Shown here: piece by piece, positions 42,123-54,255 of the stretch
Position numbering within the stretch: position 1 is the first letter of the stretch
Layout: each line of letters begins with the position of its first letter
Assembly: GCA_963675135.1 (NCBI GenBank)
Contig: OY776120.1
Coordinates: 60,384,063 to 60,448,062 of the forward strand
Origin: Galeopsis tetrahit
Taxonomy: Eukaryota > Streptophyta > Magnoliopsida > Lamiales > Lamiaceae
Reading direction: 5' to 3'
DNA length: 64,000 nucleotides
Notes under the pieces: generated by a model
What the model saw: only the letters and a program-made list of their open reading frames with translations
Databases searched by the model: none
Told to the model about the DNA's origin: nothing
Translations under genes and position numbers: made by a program

Positions 42123-45100
42123 ATGTTGATAAAGCTCCATTCATGGTGTCGCTCACCCTTAATGTCTAATCTGCTCCCCTCATCATCCTTCCTCCTCATC
42201 TCTCGTTTCCTCTCCCACTCTCCGTTTGCAGCAGCAAAAGATGATGAATTTTTCGACCCTCCATTTTCCCCCTTACCTACTCAAACTATCCAAACCAAAA
42301 ACCACTCCAAATTCAATAGAGACAAGAAGAACCAATCACCGAAATCCACAAAAAAACCTAAAATTTCCGATAATGTGAATGAATTTCCGGTGAAGTCCGA
42401 ATTGCCCTTCGATTTTATGTACTCTTACTCGGAGATCAGCCCGGGAGTTGAGCCCATTGGTTTTCGCGAGCCCCCGAGGTTCTCGCCCTTCGGTCCGGGC
42501 CGTCTCGATCGCAAGTGGACGGGGACTAGTGCCCCGGCTCAGCAGAAGCCCGATTTGGAAAAATTGGTGGAGGAGCGTAAAAGGATTCTGGGAGATCCAC
42601 TTTCGGAGGAGGAGATTGCTGAGCTTGTTGAGAAGTATCGCCACAATAATTGCTCCCGCCAAATCAATTTGGGTAAGTTTCGTGTGTTCTTGTGTGTGCG
42701 CGCGCTGGGTGAGCATTGTCTTTCGAATCTCTCTAGGTATGGTTTAGTAGATATGTTTAGACACAATATCTCAACTTGCTTGAATGGAATTACAAATGTT
42801 GCGTCTCTTATTTGGTACGCACACAATTGACAATTAAGTGTGTTTTTACATGTGGAGTAGAAATTTTATTTTAGATTTGATTAGACATCTATCTTGTGTC
42901 CGATTATCCATCCCCTCTCAAACTGAGTCCTAGTGTACATTGGTTTATTTATCATTTTTAATCATTGACGATCATGAACACCTTCTCTGATGTTGCCTTG
43001 TTATAGAATGCATACTGTTTTTCTGGTCCCACTTAGCTGAAGAATTGATCGACTGGAAGTTTCATTGCAATGGCGTATAAAGCATGAGTCGGGGAGGCTT
43101 TTTTATTTTAAGTTGATTTTTTTGTGAGCAATTTGTCTGTTGCCAACTTGCCATCATCTGAATTTGGTTCACTTGGGGTTTTTGGGTCAAATTCTTCAAT
43201 GGGAATTATAGTGAGAATCATTGTGAATTATACAATAAATGAAAATGATGGTTATATTGAATAATGTTTTGCTTTAAACTAGGAATATAACTAGGGACAA
43301 AATGATTGTTGGTTGAGAAATTGTGGAATGATTGAGGAGAAATGATTATAATTGGGGAGATAGTTAAACAAAATAAGGCTAATGATTATCTTATTTTGAG
43401 TCTCATACCTCGCACAAAGTATGGTGAAGGTGGATTGATCATCTTTTATTAACCACAACTATTACTCATGCTCATTCTTGTTACCATTCCCGTTGAAGAA
43501 TTTTAAACCAAGCCGGTCCAAGCGCCCTCTTAGTCTTTCAAGTTGCGTTATTGGACTTATTACTAGAACACCTTATTTATGTAAGAATATGCTTTGGAGA
43601 TTATGGAACTATGATATGAAATGGAACTTATTAATATCTGGTTGGGATGAACACTTGCTTAGCTCTACATGATTACATTGTTCTTTTTTGATCTGTTAAG
43701 ACTTGTCTATCCGCCGTACAGTTACTACTGTTGTGCGCAAACTGTATCCTATTGGCTTCGTGCATAAATGATTTTACACAAAGTGTAATCCATAATTTTA
43801 TCAAGTAGAGATAATTCTCTAAAAAGTACTTCAATAGTGGGCTCTGTGGTTGATTTGGCTTTAGGCGGCTACTATTTCTTCCTTGCATAGTTGCATACTG
43901 AGTTTACCTTCCTTTAATTCATCGATAGACTGAAATATTTTGCCAGAGTTCCTCTATTATGTTGAAATGAAAATTTCAATTCTGATTATGTAGGAAAAGG
44001 AGGTGTCACACATAACACACTCGACGATATTCATAACCACTGGAAACGGGCAGAGGCTGTGAGAATAAAGTGCTTGGGGGTGCCAACTCTTGACATGGAC
44101 AATATCTGCTTCCATCTCGAGGTTTCAAAACCCTGACAACTCTCAAAACGCTTACTAAATTTTAGTGTTTGTTAATTAATCAAGATTGCAGTGCGTTTGT
44201 AGGATAAAACCGGAGGGAAGATTATATACCGTCACATTAATATCCTTCTCCTGTATCGTGGTCTTAACTATGATCCAAAAGACCAACCGAAGATTCCAGT
44301 TATGTTATGGAAGCCTTTAGCACCGATTTATCCCAAACTAGTGAAGAATGTTGCTGATGGTCTGACATTTGAAGAAACTAAAGAGATGAGAAACAGAGGA
44401 CTTAATTCTCCTCCTCTGATGAAACTCAGTAAATTATTCACATTATATTCTGGGATTCTCTATTTTAAATAAGTAGTTGCCTAATGTTCTCTGTTTGATG
44501 TTTTGCAGCTAGGAATGGTGTGTACGTAAATGTTGTGGAGAAAGTGAGAACAGCATTTGAGGCTGAAGAAGTAGTAAGGCTAGACTGTACTCATGTGGGC
44601 ATGAGTGACTGTAAGAAGATTGGTGTCAAATTAAGAGTATGAAAACTATCTTTTTCAACCCAAGATTCATTTTTTAGGCATAATGCATTAGAAGGCCCAT
44701 AAACTACCAATGTTTGCTTTGATAGGTCCTTAAAACTAAAATTTATTTTTAAAAGTCCGTCAAATATTGAAATTTTACTTCACGAGCTCCCTCAAGACAA
44801 AAATTGATGGAATTTTTTTATTTATCTTAACTGTCTTGTTAAATAATATGTTTGTTAATTTTATCAATAACTTGGCGTGTTTTGTGCAAGTTGTTTCAAC
44901 TCCAATACTTTAGTGAATATATTTGTATATAATTAAAATAATGTTGACATGCACGTTATTTATGGGACCATTATAAAATTTTGTGAATTTTCATCTCGAG
45001 GGACCTCATGAAAAAATAAAATTTCGACACTTAAAAGGACTTACCTATCAAAGCATGAGTTGATAGTTTGAGGATCTTTTAATGCGTTGTTCCTTACTTT

Positions 45101-45242
45101 ATATCAACTATATTCGTTTGGGAATTTATGATACAAAAGCTTCCATTCCCACTCTTCTATTCAGGATCTTGTTCCATGCGTCCCTCTCTTGTTCAAGGAT
45201 GAACAAATTATTCTCTGGAAGGGAAACAACGAGTGTAAATGA
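42123..45242 (+). CDS. mCSF1: Mitochondrial CAF-like CRM-domain splicing factor
   Basis: Exons: 42123-42672, 43994-44121, 44203-44428, 44509-44636 and 45165-45242, all joining in frame; 369 residues. Residues 1 to about 35 (MLIKLHSWCRSPLMSN...) form a basic, Ser/Leu-rich mitochondrial-type presequence. Two CRM (CRS1-YhbY) RNA-binding domains follow: about 184-255 (NHWKRAEAVRIKCLG, then TGGK at 229-232 and IIYR) and about 302-366 (VRTAFEAEEVVRLDCTHVG, KIGVKLRDLVPCVPLLF). PVMLWKPLAPIYPKLV lies between them. The layout matches plant CRS2-associated-factor-like proteins; mCSF1 is the mitochondrial member that acts in splicing of mitochondrial group II introns. The C-terminus (ILWKGNNECK) is short compared with what I recall of the family, so a further exon is possible. 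Introns 1 and 4 hold repeats. Confidence 0.85.
43185..43535. mobile_element. MITE in intron 1 of the CRM-domain gene
   Basis: A diverged copy of the MITE at 18441-18781: shared text includes TCAAATTCTTCAATGGGAAT, GGAATGATTGAGGAG, TTATTTTGAGTCTC and CCCGTTGAAGAATTTTAAAC. The ends form an inverted repeat of about 35 bp. The borders are approximate. Confidence 0.55.
44677..45093. mobile_element. Inverted-repeat element in intron 4 of the CRM-domain gene
   Basis: The left arm GGCATAATGCATTAGAAGGC (continuing CCATAAACTACCAATG, then GCTTTGATAGG) matches the reverse complement of the right arm GGAACAACGCATTAAAAGAT (continuing CCTCAAACTATCAACT, then GCTTTGATAGG) over about 50 bp. It ends 71 bp before the last exon. 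A clear target duplication was not found. Confidence 0.55.
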
Positions 45243-46740
45243 GATCTTTGCTTATCAGTTGGATTTTGAAGCCAAAATAGAGATTAACAGACACAACATC
45301 CCTGAAGCAGTTGAAATGCATTTCAGGTCTGTATGAATTTTTTAATTCAGTTCAGAAAGTTAATTAAATTCTTACAATGCCAACTCTTCTGCTAGATATC
45401 AACTTCTAAAGCAACTCTCCTATCCAATCCATAAAAGTCAAGCTTAAAGAAGAAAGCAGACATAGTTTGGTGAAATTGGGGATAATTAAAAAGGGAACAT
45501 CTAGTAAATTAATTGCAGATACTGAAATAACAAATAATTTATTTATTTTTTTAAAATGTTTTATGGATTTTAAGTCATTTTTCTTGAAGGCTTTATTAGT
45601 TTTGTAAGCTGCACGTCTCCAATGTCTATGGATCAAACTTGCTAGACGAAAAAAACATGTTCTTGACAAATGTAGATGGTATACCACCTATTTATAGGGA
45701 AATCCATAGAATAAGTCAAGAACTAAATTAATGTAAATACATGAATGAATTCTTCTAGGAGAATATATGAGTTAATTCTTGTATGACAAAAACTTGTGTG
45801 AGATTGTCTTACGGATCTTTTTCTGTGAGACGGACTCATTTTGACCCATATTTCAGATTTTATATTTGTCATGTTTAAGTAAAAAGTGATAATATAACAA
45901 AAGAGACTTAATCATTTTTTATTTTTTACTTAAATATTACATCATTTTTTTACATTGGCCATATTCATTGTAACACAGTATTAAATATGAAATCTGATTT
46001 ATAGTTTTTTTTTATCATTTGTTGAGAAACATGGATAGTGTCAAGCCCACCATAAAAATGTTTTAATCTCATCAGTCAGGCCCCTCCATTAGATTAAGTT
46101 TTTATTATAACCAGGGATATTTCGGCTCTCTGAATTCCCACATCACCCTGCCTCACTGATATTCATTAATTGGAACGTTTATTTCCCAACTGCAGTATTC
46201 ATAGATTAAAGAGGTAATTTCTTACTTTTCTTTTTACGTTCCAATTAGATTTTAATTTTAATTTATTCTTAAAGAAAATAAGCTTCCTCTGTAATTGAAA
46301 ATCATTGTAAAATAGTAATAGTTTTTTTAATCTTGGTGTGTTTATTAATATTGGTTAAGTACACTCATTTTAATGATTTTGGCATAAATTTCCCACTGAT
46401 AATATATTAAAAAGAGTAGGTGGGGCATAAAAAAATGCTCACAATCACCATAGAAATAGTCGATAAACAATGAAAGATAGAAGATAAACATCTATTCAAT
46501 TATACATATACTAGATGATTTCGACCTATACAATGATTTGATGAGTATTTTAGTGCTGACTTTTGCGCACATTGGAGACATGCAACTTCAACTACAGTAA
46601 TGAATTGATGATTTGTTGGATGTAAGATGTTGAGTTTGACTGGAACATAATCATTTTCTATTTTGTTATATTTTTTCTATTTGCTTTTTATAGATTCAGG
46701 ATACCTCAATTGAGAGTTATTATTCTTAGGCCTTGTTTTT
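45243..46740. other. 3' flank of the CRM-domain gene and dispersed-repeat text
   Basis: No gene is supported. At about 45790-46010 the text GTGTGAGATTGTCTTACGGATC, then CTGTGAGACGGACTC, resembles a widespread plant repeat of the GTGAGACGGTCTCAC type, but no full borders were found. The remainder is AT-rich. Confidence 0.35.
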
Positions 46741-47488
46741 AGTTAAACACCAAAGTTTGATACAACTTAATAACTGTTATGGGCCCTATTAATCTATTAT
46801 GTCAATCTGGGCAAAAAGACGGAGATTGCAATCCTCAAATGCACATTACTCACTAAGGCCTTGTTTGATAGGCCCCATGAGTTATGGGCGTTAACTAGGT
46901 TAGTCCTTGGAATTGTCAAGGATGTCTTCCCCCAAGTTAAACACCCCGTCTTTGATATGTCCACATTTATCATCCAAGTTTGATAGTTTGATTTTTATTT
47001 AAAAAGACCATATTGTCCTCTTACAAAATTCAAAATCTTCTTTTTATAACCTTCTTATCAAAAAGAACATTGTACTCATTTGACCTCGAAATTGCAGCCT
47101 CATTCCTGTCCATTTCTTTCCACCGACTACACGTAGTACAAAGTTTCTTGCTTCGTCCTCTCAGATCATACAACGAACCTACATTCAATCCCAATCATTA
47201 ATCACTTGTATTAACAGCATAAACTATTGCCCGTATGTAATCCTCTTTTTTTGGAAAAAGGCACAATCCCTTTTTGTTTCAATTATGTGCACACTACTAT
47301 TTTCCATTAAAATTTCTGAAATACAACATATGCCATATAAAATCTAGTAACCATAATTGTCATTCGTGCTAGATAGTAAAAATTGTAACAAAATACATGA
47401 CATCACTACCACAAAATGTAGCAATATACATAACATCACTTCCACCATATTTGGCATTCGTACTTGATGGTCATGATGTAGAGGAGAT
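46741..47488. other. Repeat debris upstream of the Copia LTR
   Basis: AAGGCCTTGTTTGATAGGCCCCAT at about 46856-46879 looks like a DNA-transposon end (Harbinger or hAT style). The 80 bp before 47489 may be the worn 3' end of a Copia pol, since the purine-rich GTAGAGGAGAT precedes the LTR. No intact protein is visible. Confidence 0.3.
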
Positions 47489-48832
47489 TGTTAGTATAGA
47501 TGTCCTAGAGACAATCATTATAAGGACATTGTATTTAATTATATTCAGTTATTTAAGTATTATTGACGTTAGTAATAATATTCAGTGATACACTTATAGA
47601 ATGTTATGTTTGTTTGTTTGTATTTATTCTTATATGTGTTCCCATGAACCAATGATGTCATTGAGATGTGAGATCTCGATTAACTATATCATGGTTCTTA
47701 AAGTAGCCCCAATCAAGGATCATCGAGATTGATATATCGATGATGCGATTAAGATTGGTGTGCGATTTGCATCATATCCTTAGAAGATGTAGTGGTTCTC
47801 ACAACTACGAGATACTAGATATCTCATGATGGATGCACAGATACTTTGAGAGTATTGGCTTGCCCAATCGAGAAACCGTTTGATGTATTCTATTTACGTG
47901 TCTACGGGAATATATATCGATTTGTGGAGCAATGTAATGTCCTTCGACTTCAGGTCAATACACGCGACATGTATGGCGTGATGGACTTTGACCATGACCG
48001 ACGCTTGCACTCCTAACGGGGTAAATTAGGCATGTGTTGGGCACACCATAAAGTACATGTGCGCGGCAAAAATATGATTCATTCATCAAATAGATTTAGA
48101 GAGAATACTCGTCTTCTCATAACTAATTGGATCGTTAGTCATTGGCCAATGCATGTCACATTTGGAATGGTGTTCAAATGCGAAAATGTGATCAATTAGT
48201 AGAATGAGGTAACGTGACACATCATCATGTTCTAGATTTAATCGAAGTATTCGTGAATGAAAGGATCATATCATTGTGAGCTTCACATTACAGGTTGTTG
48301 CTATTTCTCGCAACGTACCTCACATATTGAGATTGTTTGGTTCATTGTCTAGGGTTTTGCTAAGACCGTTAGTTTGACTAATTGCTTGATATGTGAGGGC
48401 CTATGGGTCACACAACAAGTAGTCTTAAGTTACGAATTAAATTTTGATGAATTAATTATTCGATTTGATCAATATAATTTAATTTATGGAGAAATATGGA
48501 ATAATTCTATTGGATAGAATTATAATTTATTTAATTAAATTAAATTTAATTAATAAGATGATATATTAGATATATCATAAATATGGTAAAATATATACTT
48601 GGGCTCCCATGTGTAGAGTTTCTGTTTTACTATATAAATACCTCTAGGGTTAGAGGTTCTGAGTCAGAACAATTTATCACTCATAATATTTCTCCGTTTC
48701 TCTCTATAGAATTCTCCTAGCGAGTTCTTTTAGAGAATTCCAATCTGGATCACAAGTTCGTAGACGAGGATTGAACAAAATTTTCAACTTTCGCTGCTAC
48801 GAGCATGGTGTTCGTACCTCAAAAACCCAACA
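47489..48832 (+). mobile_element. Copia-type LTR, 1.34 kb, plus orientation
   Basis: It starts TGTTAGTATAGATGTCCTAG after the purine-rich GTAGAGGAGAT and ends CCTCAAAAACCCAACA. A plus-strand TATA box (TATATAAATA, 48631-48640) sits about 190 bp before the end, as expected for the U3/R border of a long LTR. No target duplication was found (GAGAT on the left, CAAAA on the right), so it may be a 3' LTR of a truncated element rather than a clean solo LTR. Confidence 0.6.
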
Positions 48833-48959
48833 CAAAATACATATACAAAATATAGCTTCATTAGTTCCAAATACTCCAAAGGCAAAAAAGGCCATAACAA
48901 CTTTACAAAACACCTTCACATATCGAAGTTAAGTGCATATATTTACTCGATGATTAGTG

Positions 48960-50880
48960 GATATTTCTTACTTCGACCTGCAAAACACGAACAAGGGTCC
49001 TGTAGTAGAAAACAAACTTATCCTCGTCTGAATAGATTGTTTCAGCTCGTGGTCGGTAAATCCAGTCCCAATTATTAGCCCAGAATGGGCTAACTTGCTT
49101 TCCCACCACACGAATGTCGAACACAGCGTATCAAATCTCGTACGGGTGAAAACCTTTCTCCCGAAAAGTCTTTTGGTTTTGTGACTCCTATATACAAACC
49201 GAAGTAGACATTAGCACAACATTTCATATATTATTCAAACTAACCAAAACTAAATCCAAACATTATCATATCATACCTCTCCACTTACGTATTTTCAATA
49301 ATTATTGGTAACCATGCTTTCATGTTTGTAGAAGTTGTACCAGACACAAGTAATTAGACATAAACAAGAGATAAAATTATGAGCTTACGAATTTGTATTT
49401 GTAACAAACTTGAATCACATATGTAATCTGAGTACGTTGCACTTTCATCTACGATAGTTGCTTCAACTACGGGTGTCATTCTACAAATAAGATTATGATT
49501 AACACGGTATGTAATTTGGGTTAATATCTAATTAACATGACTTCATTGAAAAATAAAATACTTGTTGGAACTTAAACTCCTTGTCTTCATTAATAACTTA
49601 TTATCATTCTCGTCACCGTTCACTTGATAGGCTTCTTGTCCATCAATGCCATCAGGGTGCACTACATTGTCTTGATCGGCATTGTGGTCAGTGTGTCCTA
49701 AACTGCCAATACCAAGCTTCAGATAAATGTTATTCAACATAAATTCTAGCCTGGCTTGTGTTTTTTTGATAGTATCCAGTCGTCCAATAACCATTTCGCG
49801 GAAGCCCTTTATCCGTGGTTCTGCTGGTTCTATTGATTCATTGTTAGCTTGACTGCGTTCAAGGTCTTTGTGGACTTTTTGTATTTACGAGCCTCAGCAC
49901 TTGTACTTGTCTCGCAACCAGTAACATCAACAATTGGAGAAGTCTTTCTCTTACGACATAGTGGGTTTGGATCATCATGAGTATGAACTTGAGAGATTTC
50001 CTCCTCCCACTTGATGGCAATACGATAAGATGGTGACTTCACCTCAAGCTTTAAAGGCTCTAAATTACTAAGAACATGCATCTACATAAACGTGATAAAC
50101 ATTTAACAATAACGTAGACAACATTTGAAATGAAATGTCAATAATTTGTGAACATTTGACATTACATTGTCTGCAGTGCGATCTCGTCCCTTCAAACTTG
50201 GGAAACATTTCTTCATGAGCTTGCCAAATCGTATAACACCATCTACAGAACTTCACCTAATCATATGAGGGATGGATGACCGACGACGGGGTATAGGCAC
50301 TGCACACAAAGACGCAACACTATGCATTGCCTCAATGAACATTCTTGATTTTCCTTTACTAAGTCCTACAGTATGAGCTTTGCCCTTTCTCCTGTTATTT
50401 AAGAGCCATGAGCTTCGCCCTAATGTCATCAACAAGAAATTCGAAAGCTACGTGTCCCCATGGATAACTATTAAATTCGAACAAGTTATCAATAAGGAAC
50501 ATATATTCAAGATCAACATTCTTCAAACTCTTATGTCTAACAAGCAGTATACCATAGAGCACCAACAATAACCTCAATTGCAGCGTCTGTTCAGAGTCGG
50601 GATCTTGACGACATTTCTCTATAAAAACATCCTCAATTTAACTTATGGTTATGCCTGTTGCAGATTTGAAAACTTTTTTGTGAAGCGATGACGTAGTGGG
50701 TATTGGAGACTTTGAATCAAAGTGCAATCCGGTAACTAATGCAAATTCCCTCAGACCGAATTCAGCTTTAGTTTTGTTGATGTGGAAAATTAACTTGTCA
50801 ACTTGGTTATCCATGACTTGTTTATAAAGCAAATGAAGATAGTGTTGACCTTGAAATGTGAGTTCTTGTATATCCAAGAA
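48960..50880 (-). pseudogene. DUF1985-type transposon protein relic
   Basis: On the minus strand, 50877-50641 encodes LHLLYKQVMDNQVDKL and FGLREFALVTGLHFDS, and 50577-50398 encodes NVDLEYMFLIDNLFEFNSYP then WGHVAFEFLVDDIRAKL. These match DUF1985, a domain known mainly from Ulp1-protease-bearing MULE-type transposons of plants. Downstream pieces (50256-50068, 50081-49830 with KRKTSPIVDVTG, 49794-49543) run in other frames with stops. A Ulp1 (C48) catalytic triad was not found, and element ends were not identified. It is a decayed relic. Confidence 0.6.
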
Positions 50881-53153
50881 TTATCCAAAGCAAGTAGTAC
50901 GAAATTGAACTCTGTTTTTATCACTAAGATTGTTGCTAATAGTATATATGATGGCTAATTTTGACCTATTGTTAAGACCAACCGCAAAAGCAGGTTCAAT
51001 ACTCTTCGTAGTCATTAAAGCCTGTTAATACCATAAAATTTCATTAGTCATACCCATATATGACATAAATAGTTCGCAAATTTGGAATTATTCAATAGGT
51101 TTGGAAAGATGAGCACGCACAATTAAAAATCCTAATTGACACTATGGCAACCATGGCACTATAATAGTTTTATACCTGTTGGACTTTTCAGATGAGTATG
51201 AGATGAAGGCGGTCCTGCATCGGCAACCATGGAATCTCAGGCGGTCATTATTAGTTTTGGTGAAGCTGCATGGCCGTGAAGGCCCTCTAATCTCAAACTT
51301 CACTCTGTCCCTTTTTGGGTTCAAGTTCATGGCCTCCAATTCCATGCTATGACGAAATCTATATGGCTTCGTGTCAGGGGCATTCTTGGTGAAGTAAGTG
51401 AAAAATATATATATAAAGAACACTAGAAGTATAGTGGTTCGGAGGCTAAACTGCTCATACGTCCACTTTTCCTGATTTAACATGATAATTTCTTAATCAC
51501 TCGGAATTAACTTGTGTTATAGTGCCAAGGTGCACTCTCCTCTTCTTCTTCTCTCTTGATTTCTTACAACCTACACTTGTTGTAATACTCTGAGCTCAAA
51601 CTCAATAATACTCTCAAACTATCTTTCAAGATGAAAGTAGGGTTTTGTTTTTGAACCAACTAATGTGATATCCTTTACAATAAAGAACAATGTAAAGGCT
51701 AGGATATCACTTGATAGACTTAGGATTAACAGTATTTCTGCCTAGAAGGAACTAGAGATAACACTCAATGATTTGCTTAAAAGGTTAATACGAAGGCTTG
51801 AGTGTTTATTGCCTTCGATTGCTTGTATAATTCTTGCAATATTTCAGTATGCGTATGATCCCGTAAATTTGAAAAGATTCAAGTTTTACCCTATTTATAG
51901 ATGTGAGAAATTATTCATCGGTGGAAATAGTGTATCAATTCATAAATTAAGTAAATTGATTAGTGTGAATAAGCACTCAAATACTCAATTGTAAGTTGCA
52001 GTCCATATCATTTAAGATGATAGAAAATTTTTCATTAAGTACACATAAAAAAATCAAATAAATATAACTAGGGTTTAGTAAAAGTAGGGGTTGAAGTATA
52101 GATCCAACTATGAGTGAATCAAAGAACACGTTTGAATGCACTCTTTCTAAGCATAAGATATGAATTGAAATACTTAAAAATTGATAGGAAACTTGGAGCT
52201 CTAAAGGTAAGAATTTTGGGTTAATTTCTTGTTCAAACGCATGTAAGCTGGTAACTCGGCTGATTGAATTCTCTCTTGAATATTTTTCGTATTTTCACCA
52301 CTTAGATGAGGGTTAATTTCTTGTTCGAACGCGTTTAAGTTGGTAACTCGGCTGATTGAATTCTCTTTTAAATGTTTTTTGTTCTGATTTTTTTGAAATT
52401 AATTAAACATTTGGTGCCTACTGTCTAGATTTAATATTCACAATTCTTCATTGGTACCCAAAGTCTTTAATTTTACATAATATGCGAGAGTGAACCGAAC
52501 CCCACAACTCTAACTCTTCTTTATCGCAATTTCGCTCGAGAAAGAAATAACGAACTCACCCAAAGACCCTTTTAACTTAGATTATTCTTGGGTTTTACAA
52601 AATATAATGAGTGTATTGATGTAATCTTACTCATTTTACATATTACACAAATTTAAGAATTTCTCTTCTCTAGCTATCTATAATGGATAGATTGTCAAAA
52701 TTTCTTGTTATAGATTAGATGGTTAATTGGTCCATACTTTTTTTAGATTGAGGTATGTTTAAATCTCCCTCCTTACATTTTTTTTAAAAATAAACAATTC
52801 AGCGGGCGGGCCGAATTGAGCGGACGGGCTTCTGGGCAAGTGTATACATACACTCTCGAGTGTATATGAGTGTTAGCCAATTAAGTTTTGCAATTAATAT
52901 CCAATTAATGTCCACGAACAAAAACCGAGAAAAAACAATTAAAAAATGACTTGATTTCATTATATTTTAAATGTATATTGATCGAATTTATTAATGTAAT
53001 TGAATATTTGAATCTCTTTCAGTGCAATAATTAATATAGTTTTAATCTTAAACTAACATTTCATATTTTTTTCCCCAGCCTTGATTTCTATTAAGTTTTT
53101 ATGTAACAATGGTTGGAGTACATATATATGCTGAGCTTGATTTGTTTGGTAAT
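50881..53153. other. Gene-poor stretch with a probable worn LTR
   Basis: At about 51430-51920 the text (ATAGTGGTTCGGAGGCTAAA, later CCCTATTTATAGATGTGAG) resembles the inside of a Copia-type LTR in minus orientation, comparable to 300-1544, but ends are missing. Two related pieces, GGTTAATTTCTTGTTC(A/G)AACGC and GTAACTCGGCTGATTGAATT, recur about 90 bp apart at 52217-52370. No gene is supported. Confidence 0.35.
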
Positions 53154-53155
53154 TA

Positions 53156-53427
53156 CTTCCTCCGTCCCCGAAGGTGTTTGCACCACAAAGTGGGCACAAT
53201 TATTAAGAAAAAAGTGTAATGAGTGGAGTGTTGAGGGGTAATTTTGTAAAGTTATATGGATAAAGTAAAAAGGTGATTGGAAAGAGAGTAAAAGTAATGA
53301 CAGTTTGTGTAAATATGTGAATATTGTGAAGGTGGAGTTTATAAAAGAGTTTCATTTTATGGGTCTGCAAACAATTGTGTGACAGACAAATAAGGTAAGT
53401 GTGCAAACAACTGTGGGACGGAGGGAG
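53156..53427. mobile_element. Complete Stowaway MITE, 272 bp
   Basis: It starts CTTCCTCCGTCCCCGAAGGT and ends ACTGTGGGACGGAGGGAG, with TA at 53154-53155 and 53428-53429. The inner inverted text GTTTGCAC/GTGCAAAC extends the terminal repeat. This is a typical Tc1/mariner-derived Stowaway element. Confidence 0.85.
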
Positions 53428-53553
53428 TAACATTTAGTTTCGTTGATTTTGTGCCTGTAATTTGATTATAATTAAATTCAATTTACTATGAATTACGTAC
53501 GTACAAGCACAAAAGCTGAAAAACAAAAACAATGAATAAGGAAGAAGAAACAT

Positions 53554-54097
53554 TTAATGAAATTTGCGTGGGTGAGATCTGCAAATATTATTATTCACAT
53601 AACACGACACTGACAATAACAAAAAAGAAAAAGAAAAAGAAAAAAAAGACATTAAAATAGATGACTCAACGATATGACGATAACATAAAACATATAAACA
53701 AGTCATCACAGAGATAGAGGACAAGACTTGAATTTCTCGTATTAATTCTTCCATGACATTCACTCCTTCCAACAAAGAGCTATGGACCCTTGATGGTTGG
53801 ACTTGGACAAGATGCTCTAACTCCTTATCCCCATACTCCATAGTGATGATATTATTAGATACGCTTCCACCTGTATAAAGAATTAATTAAAATAATTTTG
53901 TGTTATTATCAAATTAAAATTAGGCAACTATTTAGCTAGTGTTAGTTTTCAATAACATTTTAAACATAAAAAAATGAGCAATTAAAATATAAAGCTAATT
54001 AAGAATAATTTAAAAGAATATTGATAAGAATAAAAATGAGAAGACATGATTACTTTAGTGGAGCCGCAACATCGCGGGGATCTTGGAGCGGAAACAT
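53554..54097 (-). CDS. Doubtful small gene of unknown function, two exons
   Basis: A minus-strand reading opens at 54097 (MFPLQDPRDVAAPL) in a GC-richer patch. After an intron of roughly 200 bp it can join a frame with NIITMEYGDKELEHLVQVQP and SLLEGVNVMEELIREIQVLS (53841 downwards). The exact splice sites are uncertain: a donor GTAATC near 54053 and an acceptor near 53861 keep the frame. A TATA-like CTATATATAC lies about 45-65 bases before the ATG. The C-terminal run (FFSFSFSFLLLS) comes from a low-complexity AG-rich tract. I recognise no family. It could equally be a non-coding transcript or chance. Confidence 0.3.
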
Positions 54098-54228
54098 GAT
54101 GAGATGGATGAAGTAAGAAAACATTATAGTACTGTATAGTATATATAGATGGAATTGTAAGAATGTATTGGTGAGAAATAATGGTAGGAGGCTGGTGATA
54201 TATATATGCATGTAACTTAACTAGAGAG

Positions 54229-54255
54229 TAACCCTAACCCTAACCCTAACCCTAG
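54229..54255. repeat. Interstitial telomere-like tract, (CCCTAA)n, 6-bp unit
   Basis: Four perfect AACCCT units in a row. The period is 6, not the 7-bp CCCTAAA of most plant telomeres. It lies inside a short inverted repeat (TGTAACTTAACTAGAG / CTCTAGTTACAT, about 54211-54284) and about 130 bp upstream of the doubtful small gene. AACCCTAA is also the plant telo-box motif. Confidence 0.85.

Noticed and set aside
47489..48832. Clean solo LTR with target duplication
   Set aside because: The flanking 5-mers differ (GAGAT, CAAAA), so only an LTR of uncertain status is reported.
51142..51483. Minus-strand ORF of 113 codons
   Set aside because: No family features; it overlaps probable LTR-derived text and has biased composition.
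53203..53433. Minus-strand ORF of 76 codons
   Set aside because: It lies almost entirely inside the Stowaway MITE at 53156-53427.
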